Shown here: positions 1 through 7,652 of the stretch, piece by piece
How the letters are laid out: the number at the start of each line of letters is the position of its first letter
Numbering within the stretch: position 1 is the stretch's first letter
Assembly: GCF_015694345.1 (NCBI RefSeq)
Contig: NZ_JADQDC010000010.1
Coordinates: forward strand, 98,838-162,837
From: Novosphingobium jiangmenense
GTDB lineage: Bacteria > Pseudomonadota > Alphaproteobacteria > Sphingomonadales > Sphingomonadaceae
Length of the DNA: 64,000 nt
Reading direction: 5' to 3'
The notes under the pieces: generated by a model
Told to the model about the DNA's origin: nothing
Seen by the model: only the letters and a program-made list of their open reading frames with translations
Databases searched by the model: none
Program-made: the position numbers and the translations under genes

Positions 1-629
1 TCGAACCAGGCGCCCTGGAGCCGTCCGCTGGCCCAGCGGCCATCGATGCGATCGCCACGATACAGTGGCCTTTGCGGGTCGACCGACGCATCGATCCGCG
101 TTCCGCTATCGTACTCGGCCTGCTCGGCAGCTTCGATCGCGGCGCGCTCCGGGCCAAACCCAAGCAACCATTCCTTGCCGCCCGCAAGCCGGATCATCTC
201 CCCGGCATTGCCCGCCTCGCTGGTAACTTGCGCAGCGCCTGAACCATCGGTCGCCGCCTGCCAGACCTGGACTTGCCCGCCTGCGATCTTGCGGAACAGC
301 ACGGTTCTGCCATCGCGCGTCCACTGCGCGCCTGAAGCCAGGGGAAAGCCGTTGAGCCATTCGATTTCTCCAGCATCGGCGATGCGTCTGGCAGGCGCCG
401 AACCGTCAGACGGCGCCACCAGCCATGCGACATCATAGTCATTGCGGTCGACCGAGGCGCGGTACTCGCGCCAGAGGGCAAGCATGCCATCCGGCGATAT
501 GGACGGGCTGTCGATCCGCGTGATTTCTATGGCGGGCCGGATCCCGGCCCCGTCCGCAGCCTGCGCTGCAAACGGGACCAGGGCGGCCAGGGCAAGCGAC
601 AGCGGGGCTGGATGCCATCGCGTCACCAT
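1..629 (-). CDS. Lasso-peptide isopeptidase, AtxE2 family (N-terminal part; cut by left edge)
   Basis: The gene runs off the left edge; about 209 residues are visible. Residues 1-24 form a signal peptide ending AQA, so the product is periplasmic. The rest looks like the start of a beta-propeller of the prolyl-oligopeptidase/DPP-IV type, with repeats such as ISPDG and WTRDGRTVLF. The stretches DRNDYDVAWLV and AEQAEYDSGTRID match, from memory, the conserved N-terminal signature of AtxE2-type isopeptidases, which cut the isopeptide bond of lasso peptides. The catalytic Ser/Asp/His domain lies outside the window. The ATG overlaps the stop of the upstream TonB receptor by 7 nt, so the two are translationally coupled. 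A plain S9 peptidase is the alternative, but the FecI-FecR-TonB context favours the lasso assignment. Confidence 0.8.
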   Translation of the reverse strand, partial: MVTRWHPAPLSLALAALVPFAAQAADGAGIRPAIEITRIDSPSISPDGMLALWREYRASVDRNDYDVAWLVAPSDGSAPARRIADAGEIEWLNGFPLASGAQWTRDGRTVLFRKIAGGQVQVWQAATDGSGAAQVTSEAGNAGEMIRLAGGKEWLLGFGPERAAIEAAEQAEYDSGTRIDASVDPQRPLYRGDRIDGRWASGRLQGAWF

Positions 630-3559
630 GACTTGGTCACCTGCACCGCGACAAACCGTCCAACCGCGCTTGCCTGCTCGGGATCGAAGCCGGCTGCGCT
701 GAACGGGGTGCGATTGTTTACATAAGGCGGGTCGCGATCGAACAGGTTGGTGATGCTCAAGGCGAACCGCGTGCCCGCCAAGGCACCGGCTTCATCTCCG
801 AAGCGCTTGGAAAGCGTAAGATCGACTGTCGTCCAGCTTGCAACCGACTCGACCGGTGCCACAGCCGTGTTGCGATAGCCCGCCATGTGATTGACGAAGG
901 CTGTTGCACCGAAGCCATCCTGTTCGAACCCGGCGCGCCCGCGCAAACGATAGCGCACCGGGTTGCCGATCGTCCCCAGGGCCTGCGTGCGCGGAGCAGC
1001 CGACGTCAACTGCTGCGTCAGGTGGAACAGCCAGCTCCCCGATGCACCAAGCGAAAGCGCACCTCTGGCCGTCTCGTGGCGATAACTGAGATCAAAATCG
1101 ATCCCGTCGAGATGGTTGCGCGCCAGGTTGGCGTTGCGCGCATCGATCACGTAGCGGATCGAGCCTGCAGCAATGCCAAAGGGATTGCTGAAATCGGGGC
1201 TCGCATAGAAGCTTGCCACTTGCGCTGGCGACGGATTGGCCGTGATCAGCGGCTCGTAACGCGACCGCTGGGCCAGGAACGTGAAAGCATCGACCGCGGG
1301 ATTGAAGATGCGATCCTTGTAGGAAATGTCGAACCACGTCGCGCTCATCGAAAGCCCCGGGATCTCAGGTGGCCTGAAGTCGACGCCAGCCGTCCAGGTC
1401 CGCGCGCGTTCCGGTCCGATCCCGGGATCATTGCCGAACAGGGCAATGACATTGCTACTGCCGGAGGGCGAACCGGGGTCTGTAACGGGTATCGGCACGA
1501 CCTGGCTGAGCCCCGGACCCTGGCGCACGTCGAAGAAGCCGGGTGCACGAAACGAGGTGCCGTAGGACCCTCGCAGCGCAAGGCCTTGCACCGGCTCCCA
1601 CGTCAGTCCGACCTTGGGATTGGTCGTTGTCCCGAAATCCGAGTAGCGCTCGATGCGTCCTGCCACCGACAGGTCGAGCCGGTGCACGCCTGCCATGCCC
1701 TGCCCAGGACCGACCAGGGGCGCACGAAGTTCGGCAAATCCGGCAAGCACATTGCGCGCCAGCGGGTATCCATTGTCGCCACTCGCGACAGGCGCAAGCG
1801 TCGTCTCATCCGCAAGGCTGCGCGAGCCGTAGCCCTCCTCGCGATACTCTCCCCCGAATGCCAGCGTCAGCGCTCCCCCCGGAAGCGCCAGGAGCGGCCC
1901 GTCGAACTTGAGACCGGCGGTCGTTTGGCGCGACCGCGCACTGGTCAGCGATGATCCGCGCACATAGTCGATCGTGGCCGCACTGGTGTAAGAGCCATCA
2001 CCGAACACATTGAAGGCCTTGGCCGGATCGGGATCAGCGAGAGCCTGCGCGAGCCGGGCGCGATTGACGAGATTGTCCCGCAGCAGCTCTTCATGCTGGA
2101 CGCCATGATTGCCATAAGCCTCGGCCCGCCATGCCCCGAAGCGTGCTTCCAGTGCGCCCGCGACCGTCCAGTTGGTGACATGCGAACGATTGACCGTGGG
2201 CCCGAGGTCGTCCCGGAAATCATAACCGACGCGGATGGGCTGACCCGTTCCGATCGGATCGACATAGAACGGGTTGCTCACGGGCACGGTAACCTGCGAG
2301 CCGAAGACGATGTAACGCTGGTCCGAGCGGCGGTCGGCAGCAAACCCCTGGAGCCGCATTGTCAGCCACGACGACAGGTCCTGTTCAAGCGCGATAAGCC
2401 CTGCGTGACGGCGCGTGCGTGGCAGGATGTCGGTCAGGCGCCGACCGTCGCCAAGATTGCGCACGCCGGCAAGCAGATCGCCTGGTGCAAGCGCCCTGCC
2501 ATCCTGTCTGGCCGGTATTCCGAAGATTGCGCCGTTGGCTGCAGTGATCGTGCCGGGATTGGCGAAGGCCTGGCGATAGTCAGGTCCACCGAAGCGGGTA
2601 AGGTCCTCTGTTGCGTAATCACGGTCCTGGGCCGCGAGGCGGTCGCGCCGGTAGAACTCGTAAGCCGCCATCAGGCTGCCGCTGTTCCAGCGCAGACCTG
2701 CCAGCTGACTTGCCTGCACCTCGCTGAAGCCGTCGGCCATGCCGATCCGAAACGATGTCTCGGCCCCTTCGTATCCGCGCCGCAAGCGTACGTTGACCAC
2801 GCCTGCAACAGCATCGGAGCCGTAGATGGCTGACGCACCATCTGCGAGGACTTCGATGCGTTCGATGGCACTGGCCGGGATTAGTGAAATGTCGACGATC
2901 GAGCTCGCGGCTCCCAGTGCGAGGCGATTGCCATCGACGAGCGTCAGGGTCGAGGTCGTGCCAAGGCCGCGCAGGTTGATGCTGGCACCAGAACCGATAT
3001 TGGCATTGGCATTGTTCCGCTGGGTAAAGCCGAGTGTGCCTTCATTGGGGCCCCCGCCGAAGTTCTGCGGAAGGACCGATACCAGGTCCTGCACGGTGGC
3101 CCTGCCGCTTTCCTCGATCGCCTTTCGGTCGATCGCGATCACGGCAGCGCCCGCCGGCGCCGAACCGCGAATGCGCGTGCCGGTTACCACGATATCGTCA
3201 ACAGTGCTGTCTGCGGATGCCTCACGCGTTGACGTTGTCGATCCTGCCGAGCGGATCGCGTAGCCTTGGCTCGTCGCGATGCCGAGAAGCCCTGAGCCTT
3301 CGAGGATTTTGCCCAGCGCGCCAGCGAGCGTGTAGGTCCCCTGCACTGCCGGAGCGGTACGGCCCGCCATTAGCTTGTCGTCTGCGATGATGGTTGCACC
3401 GGCCTTGGCGGCAAGATCGTGCAGCGATCGCGCCATGGCCTGCGCCGGCAGGTCCAGCGCAAGGGTATCGGCCTCCTGCGCGCCCGCAGGTGCTGCCGCC
3501 ACCAAAGGTGCCGCCAGCATTGCGATGACCATGGCATGCGTTGATGTCTTGAACGTCAT
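623..3559 (-). CDS. TonB-dependent receptor with N-terminal STN signalling domain
   Basis: Outer-membrane active transporter of 978 aa. Residues 1-28 are a signal peptide (ends AGAQ). Residues ~33-100 are a secretin/TonB short N-terminal (STN) domain, which in this family passes the ligand signal to a FecR protein. A TonB-box-like VDDIVVTGTRI follows at ~118, then the plug and a beta-barrel ending in a C-terminal aromatic residue (KSW). The ATG at 3559 has a good GGGAGG ribosome site; an upstream in-frame start at 3580 is less likely. FecR and FecI lie upstream and a lasso isopeptidase is coupled downstream, so the cargo is probably a lasso peptide. A siderophore or other ligand cannot be excluded from the receptor alone. 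Confidence 0.9.
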   Translation of the reverse strand: MTFKTSTHAMVIAMLAAPLVAAAPAGAQEADTLALDLPAQAMARSLHDLAAKAGATIIADDKLMAGRTAPAVQGTYTLAGALGKILEGSGLLGIATSQGYAIRSAGSTTSTREASADSTVDDIVVTGTRIRGSAPAGAAVIAIDRKAIEESGRATVQDLVSVLPQNFGGGPNEGTLGFTQRNNANANIGSGASINLRGLGTTSTLTLVDGNRLALGAASSIVDISLIPASAIERIEVLADGASAIYGSDAVAGVVNVRLRRGYEGAETSFRIGMADGFSEVQASQLAGLRWNSGSLMAAYEFYRRDRLAAQDRDYATEDLTRFGGPDYRQAFANPGTITAANGAIFGIPARQDGRALAPGDLLAGVRNLGDGRRLTDILPRTRRHAGLIALEQDLSSWLTMRLQGFAADRRSDQRYIVFGSQVTVPVSNPFYVDPIGTGQPIRVGYDFRDDLGPTVNRSHVTNWTVAGALEARFGAWRAEAYGNHGVQHEELLRDNLVNRARLAQALADPDPAKAFNVFGDGSYTSAATIDYVRGSSLTSARSRQTTAGLKFDGPLLALPGGALTLAFGGEYREEGYGSRSLADETTLAPVASGDNGYPLARNVLAGFAELRAPLVGPGQGMAGVHRLDLSVAGRIERYSDFGTTTNPKVGLTWEPVQGLALRGSYGTSFRAPGFFDVRQGPGLSQVVPIPVTDPGSPSGSSNVIALFGNDPGIGPERARTWTAGVDFRPPEIPGLSMSATWFDISYKDRIFNPAVDAFTFLAQRSRYEPLITANPSPAQVASFYASPDFSNPFGIAAGSIRYVIDARNANLARNHLDGIDFDLSYRHETARGALSLGASGSWLFHLTQQLTSAAPRTQALGTIGNPVRYRLRGRAGFEQDGFGATAFVNHMAGYRNTAVAPVESVASWTTVDLTLSKRFGDEAGALAGTRFALSITNLFDRDPPYVNNRTPFSAAGFDPEQASAVGRFVAVQVTKSW

Positions 3560-3623
3560 GATTGCCTCCCTCGCGTCCATATCAAGGGACGCGCATCGGT
3601 TGGGACGACGTCGCGCGAAAACA

Positions 3624-3647
3624 CCCGCCAGAATTTTTATCGGCGGG
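3624..3647 (-). terminator. Hairpin with T-rich tail after the FecR gene
   Basis: On the minus strand CCCGCC and GGCGGG form a 6-bp stem around a 12-nt A/T-rich loop, followed by TGTTTTC. It sits about 200 nt after the FecR stop and 65 nt before the receptor start. It could end the fecI-fecR transcript so that the receptor uses its own promoter. The stem is short and the T tract imperfect. Confidence 0.4.
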
Positions 3648-3845
3648 CATCGTCGCGGACGGCCCGCAGCCGGTCAGCCGTTCACCCCGTGATTGTGGAG
3701 ATCATGCCGAGCCGTCAGCGCGCACCGATCCACCGCCTCCTTTCCTCTGTCCGGGAAGCGAATGAGGTCTCTTGCATCCAGAAGATGCCGTCGGTCGGAC
3801 GCCGCGCGGATCATGCACTCGGTCCGCGTGGGAACGCTGAAAGCT

Positions 3846-4808
3846 TCAGGCCATGTCGATCAACAGCATGCCGGGGCGCTGCGTCACCCTGATTCCGCCC
3901 AGGGCCTCGAGAATGCTCGCAAAGCCTTCCGGATCGTCGAGGCGGATCGCACCTGCCAGAGTCCTGTTGGCCAGTGCAGGACTTGCGAGGCGAAGCTGAA
4001 CAGCATTGCGCGCGTTGAGCAGGCTGACCGCCTCTCCCAGGGATATGCGGTCACCGGTCGTCATTGGAGGGCGTGCAGAAGAACTGCGCTCGGACTGATG
4101 CTCGGTCCCGGATGGCCGCGCTTCGATCGTGTGAGCCCCGCGACCAAGGGTGTGCCGAGCGCCATCGGCGTTCTGCACCTGCACATGGCCATCCAGGACC
4201 TCGACGCGCAGACCATTTGCGGCGCGCGCAATATCCACCGTGCCTGCGGCACTGTCGACCCTGGTGCCTGCACTCATGATCTGCATCGCATCTGTGCCGC
4301 GCCGCGCCACACGGATACGAACGCGACCGGCATCAATCGTAACCTGGCGGATTGCGCGAGTGATGTTGGTTCGTGCCTTGCTCGGCCCGTTGAGTGTCAG
4401 GGAGCTTCCATCGACAAGCTGCCATGTCCGCGTTTCACCTGCGGCCGTGGTGTATGTCCTGGCCTCAACGGTGGTTCCAACGCCGATTACCGGATTGTCA
4501 CCTGAAAACCGCAATGTCAGCAATCCCATGCCAAGCAACAGGCATGCGCCGACTGCGGCAAGTTGTTTGCTGCGTTGCTGGTGCAAGGGTGCACGGGTCA
4601 GCTTGCGCTCCTGGCCAAGGGGGCTCTGATCGAGCGCCAGGCTATCGCGCCACGCGCGCTCCACTTCGGCATACGCGAGACGGTGTCGCAGATCTCTCGC
4701 AAGCCAAGTCTCGAAGCCGGGCGCACGCGATCGGCCGACATTCTCGTTGCGCGCCAGCCACTCTGCCGCTTCATCGCGAATCTTGCCGGGCATGGGTTGC
4801 TTCGTCAC
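3846..4808 (-). CDS. FecR-family anti-sigma factor
   Basis: Single-pass regulator of about 320 aa. The N-terminal cytoplasmic part (DEAAEWLARN...FETWLARDLRHRLAYAEVERAW) is the DUF4880 sigma-binding region. One membrane helix (AAVGACLLLGMGLLTL) lies near residue 90. The periplasmic FecR domain follows (TAAGETRTWQLVDGS...), and a C-terminal STN-like fold closes the protein. It would hold the adjacent sigma factor until the TonB receptor signals. The GTG at 4808 has an AGGA site; a TTG at 4817 overlapping the sigma-factor stop is the alternative. Either way the two genes are translationally coupled. Confidence 0.85.
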   Translation of the reverse strand: MTKQPMPGKIRDEAAEWLARNENVGRSRAPGFETWLARDLRHRLAYAEVERAWRDSLALDQSPLGQERKLTRAPLHQQRSKQLAAVGACLLLGMGLLTLRFSGDNPVIGVGTTVEARTYTTAAGETRTWQLVDGSSLTLNGPSKARTNITRAIRQVTIDAGRVRIRVARRGTDAMQIMSAGTRVDSAAGTVDIARAANGLRVEVLDGHVQVQNADGARHTLGRGAHTIEARPSGTEHQSERSSSARPPMTTGDRISLGEAVSLLNARNAVQLRLASPALANRTLAGAIRLDDPEGFASILEALGGIRVTQRPGMLLIDMA

Positions 4809-4813
4809 CCGGG

Positions 4814-5470
4814 TCAATCCTCGGCGAGATGCCGCGCCAGGACCTTGAGCGCCCGGCTCATCTGTTTCTCCACGCCCCGCACACTCAACCCCGTCTGTTC
4901 TGCGATCTCGGCATAGCTATAACCATCGAGCCGACGAGCAAGGAAGATGTTTCGCGTGAGCGGCTTGAGACGGGACAGTGCCTGTTCAAGCCGGGCGAGG
5001 CGATCGCGCGCTTCGAGTTGTGCCTGCAGATCGCATCCTGGATAAATGTCCTCGAACGGCTCATGGCTGTAATGGTGCTGGCGCATCTCCTGCCTGACCA
5101 TGTCTTTGCGCGCGTTGTCTGCCGCAACCCGCACATAGCCGGTAAGGTTCTCGATCTGACGCTGTCGGCTCGTAATCAGGCGCACGAACACCTGCTGGAC
5201 GAGATCCTCCGCCAGGGTCATTCCGGTCTTGTGAGCAAGCTTGCGCAGCAGCCAGGGGCGGGAGTGGCGGAACTCGGCCTCGATCACCGCCAGGTCAGGT
5301 GGCAGCGCTTCTGCGGTGTTCTGGCCATGGTTGTCATGACCTGCCTGTGCTGCAAGAGGTTTCGTCAATTGCCAAGCCCCAGCCCGCGAGGCATTCCGGC
5401 GGTTGGCCGGATCCTGAGAACACGTCTGGAGACATGCGCCTTTGCCTTTGGTCCCGAAGGACTTGGACAT
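4814..5470 (-). CDS. ECF RNA polymerase sigma factor, FecI type
   Basis: Sigma-70 family protein of about 218 aa from the ATG at 5470. Region 2 contains EDLVQQVFVRLI and region 4 is a clear helix-turn-helix (YSYAEIAEQTGLSVRGVEKQ) near the C-terminus. The first ~50 residues are low-complexity and match no sigma domain, so translation may really begin further in; the start is uncertain. It is the first gene of a FecI-FecR-TonB receptor-isopeptidase run and probably drives the receptor when the ligand is bound. Confidence 0.85.
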   Translation of the reverse strand: MSKSFGTKGKGACLQTCSQDPANRRNASRAGAWQLTKPLAAQAGHDNHGQNTAEALPPDLAVIEAEFRHSRPWLLRKLAHKTGMTLAEDLVQQVFVRLITSRQRQIENLTGYVRVAADNARKDMVRQEMRQHHYSHEPFEDIYPGCDLQAQLEARDRLARLEQALSRLKPLTRNIFLARRLDGYSYAEIAEQTGLSVRGVEKQMSRALKVLARHLAED

Positions 5471-5790
5471 GGACAAGGGCGATCCGGCCGCACGCAGCGA
5501 CAGAAACAGCAAAGCTACCAGAGCAAGGTTCTCAGGCCTCGACGCAGCAAATCTTTGCCACGCCTTTGAAAACTATGATAGCATGGTTACAAACGCAACG
5601 AGAATTTGAGCTCCGCCGCGCGGCCGCTGGCGATTATGTAATATCGGCCCGTCGACGTGCATTGCTCCGCAAAACGGACGCAGCGCCCCGCACTTGCGCC
5701 CCGACCTTGCAAATAGGGCCGGAAGGGATTGCCCGCCTGCGCTGCAGGCGGCATTGGCCGGTGTCAGCGATCAGACTTGTGAGGACATTC
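5471..5790. other. Divergent intergenic region, sigma-factor gene / DUF5818-like gene
   Basis: About 320 bp with no gene I can support. The part from 5560 to 5660 is noticeably richer in A/T than its surroundings, as expected for a promoter or for acquired DNA. An in-frame ATG at 5576 would lengthen the downstream small protein by 72 residues, but those residues are Arg-rich and match nothing. No lasso-precursor-like ORF was found on either strand. Confidence 0.4.
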
Positions 5791-5988
5791 GTGGCAGAAG
5801 AAAGAAGGCGCATCTCTGGTATTCTGAGCATTGGAAGCCGCGGCCTTACCCTGACGACTGCCAGCAACGAGCTATGGATAGTGCAGACGGATCGGCCAGC
5901 AGATGAATTGATTGGAGATTCAGTCACTGTTGAAGGCACAGTCACGGGCTTTGATCGGATTCGCGCCGATCGGATCGGTGCCAACTAA
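5791..5988 (+). CDS. Small DUF5818-like protein
   Basis: 65 residues from a GTG preceded by a GAGG site. The sequence (ISGILSIGSRGLTLTTAS..., then GDSVTVEGTVTGFDRIRADR) has the pattern of small sphingomonad proteins of the DUF5818 type: a short beta-rich OB-like fold with a V-x-V-x-G-x3-GFD-x-I core. The role is unknown. Its end overlaps the convergent integrase stop by 4 nt. Placement next to the integrase suggests that it is island cargo. The call rests on remembered family patterns, so it is tentative. Confidence 0.45.
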   Translation: MAEERRRISGILSIGSRGLTLTTASNELWIVQTDRPADELIGDSVTVEGTVTGFDRIRADRIGAN

Positions 5989-7256
5989 TCTCGGACTTTG
6001 GCTCGGGCGGCAGATCTGCGCCTGGCTCTCGGCTTCCTCGTTGCACCGGTTCCATCAAGCATATCTGCCCAGTCCTGCATCATCCGGCGGCGGGGCATGA
6101 GGTACTCAGCAGCGTTGTAGGCTCCGCGCACGTCATTCTGCTCAGAGTGAGCCAACTGAAGTTCGACCCAGTCTTCATGGAATTTCCGAACCCAGATCGG
6201 CGGTTTGCCAAACTCCACGAGCTGCTCATTGGCCCAAGTGCTGGCCAGTCCCCGAAAACCGTGCACCGTCTGCCGGCTGTGGAATCCCAGCCGATACAAG
6301 GCATAGATCATGGTGTTTTCGGAAAGCGGCTTGTCCGCATGGGCGCCTGGGAAGACATAAGCTCCCGTCGCAATCTCGATCCGGCTTTTTGCAATTTTTG
6401 CGGCCTGAATCGAAAGCGGGACGAGGTGCTCCCGCCCCATCTTCATTCGCTCGGCCGGTATCCTCCAGAGCGGTGCGTTACCATCAAGGTCCTCAAACTC
6501 GGTCTTGACCGCCAGCCTCAGCTCTTTTGTTCTGACCCATGTGAGCAGCGCGAACATGAGCGCATCGCGTGTTATCGACGACCTCCGGTCTCCCGATTCT
6601 TGGTAAGTCCGTACCTTTTCCACAAAAGAGGGCAACTCCGTCAAAGGCAGGCGGCTCATGTGCTTGACGCGTGGCCTGGGCTTCAATGCACCCTTGAGGT
6701 TCGCGGTCGGATCATGTGAAGTGAGGCCACAGGCAATGGCAAACTGGAACACTTGTCCGACGCCCTGCTTTGCGCGCCGGCTTATGTCGAGCGCTCCGCG
6801 CGCTTCGACTTTGCGGACCATATCCAGGACGTCTGGTGGCGTAATTGTGTGTATGAGTTTGTTGCCCAGCGCTGGAAAGACATCGCGTTGCATTCGCGAC
6901 CAGACCCTTTCAGCGTGTGCGGGGTCCAGCGAAGTCTTGCGATTCTCGTGCCACTGCGTGGCAACGGAAAGGAACGTCATTCCGGAAGGATCCGCCTCCG
7001 ACTTGTTGCTGGACGGATCTCGCCCTTCGCCCAGCAATGCCTTGGCTGCCTTGCGTTTTGAACGGGCAGCGCTGATGCTGATGGCAGGGTAAGGCCCAAA
7101 CGATAGGAGCTTTTCCTTCCCGGCGTAACGGTACTTCATGCGCCACAGCCTCTTTCCATTGGGCTGTATCAAGAGGAAAAGCCCCTCTCCATCGGCTAGC
7201 TTGTACGGTCGTTCGCCCGGCTTTGCGTTCTTCACCTGAAGCTCTGTAAGAGGCAT
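5985..7256 (-). CDS. Tyrosine-type site-specific integrase (P4 type, Arm-DNA-binding N-terminus)
   Basis: 423 aa, normal length for P4-like integrases. Residues 1-90 are the DUF4102 Arm-binding domain (KLADGEGLFLLIQPNGKRLW). A SAM-like core-binding domain follows, then the catalytic domain with box I Arg (TWVRTKELRLA), H-x-x-R (HGFRGLAST) and the tyrosine nucleophile region (RGAYNAAEYL). All key residues are present, so it looks active. The ATG at 7256 is chosen because an AAAGGAG site lies 10 nt upstream; a longer frame to 7466 would run into the tRNA gene. It stands 177 bp from the 3' end of tRNA-Met on the same strand, the usual layout for integration at a tRNA end. Confidence 0.93.
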   Translation of the reverse strand: MPLTELQVKNAKPGERPYKLADGEGLFLLIQPNGKRLWRMKYRYAGKEKLLSFGPYPAISISAARSKRKAAKALLGEGRDPSSNKSEADPSGMTFLSVATQWHENRKTSLDPAHAERVWSRMQRDVFPALGNKLIHTITPPDVLDMVRKVEARGALDISRRAKQGVGQVFQFAIACGLTSHDPTANLKGALKPRPRVKHMSRLPLTELPSFVEKVRTYQESGDRRSSITRDALMFALLTWVRTKELRLAVKTEFEDLDGNAPLWRIPAERMKMGREHLVPLSIQAAKIAKSRIEIATGAYVFPGAHADKPLSENTMIYALYRLGFHSRQTVHGFRGLASTWANEQLVEFGKPPIWVRKFHEDWVELQLAHSEQNDVRGAYNAAEYLMPRRRMMQDWADMLDGTGATRKPRARRRSAARAKVRD

Positions 7257-7260
7257 GGGG

Positions 7261-7279
7261 GTATCGCTCCTTTCGATAC
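7261..7279 (-). promoter_or_regulatory. Integrase ribosome-binding site inside a hairpin loop
   Basis: GTATCG and CGATAC form a perfect 6-bp inverted repeat whose 7-nt loop is exactly the integrase Shine-Dalgarno (AAAGGAG on the minus strand). The element lies 4 nt before the start codon. The geometry could tune integrase translation. Confidence 0.45.
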
Positions 7280-7287
7280 TCCGCAAA

Positions 7288-7310
7288 AATACCCCCAAAA
7301 TACCCCCAAA
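7288..7310. repeat. Tandem repeat AATACCCCCAA x2 before the integrase
   Basis: Two direct copies of an 11-nt unit rich in C (GGGGGTATT on the minus strand) lie between tRNA-Met and the integrase. Short direct repeats in this position are candidate arm-type integrase sites. Confidence 0.4.
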
Positions 7311-7433
7311 CCAAAATCGGCAGCATGGGGACGCATTCGAGAGCTTGCGGACGCGAATCACCCGCAAACCTCTGCTTTTCCGTCGAAATTTGGAAGGATG
7401 CGGAAGCTTGGGAATGCTTCCGGACAATGCCAT

Positions 7434-7510
7434 TGGTAGCGGAGGAGGGACTCGAACCCCCGACACGCGGATTATGATTCCGCTGCTCTAACCTGCTGAG
7501 CTACTCCGCC
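7434..7510 (-). tRNA. tRNA-Met (CAU), elongator type
   Basis: 77 nt with CCA encoded. The 7-bp acceptor stem starts GGCGGAG, with a G-U closing pair. The anticodon arm is GCGGA-AUCAUAA-UCCGC, anticodon CAU. The T arm reads GGGGG-UUCGAGU-CCCUC. An elongator Met is more likely than a lysidine-modified Ile tRNA from overall resemblance to alphaproteobacterial genes. Its 3' end faces the integrase and is the presumed attachment site. Confidence 0.95.
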
Positions 7511-7652
7511 CCATGTGCGGACTAGAAGTCCGCTAGGCAGGGCGCGCTCCTAACCCTGACTGTCAGATCGGTCAACCGGGTTTCGGCCAAAAATATGCAT
7601 GGCTGTGCGCACGTGCTTTGCCCTCGATGCATCGCGACAAGCGAGGGCCGAC

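Noticed and set aside
887..2833. Plus-strand open frames of 246-355 codons opposite the first TonB receptor
   Set aside because: Arg/Pro-rich shadow translations of a well-supported gene on the other strand.
5576..5790. Longer start (ATG 5576) for the small DUF5818-like protein
   Set aside because: The added residues are Arg-rich and unlike any domain, while the GTG at 5791 has a proper ribosome site.
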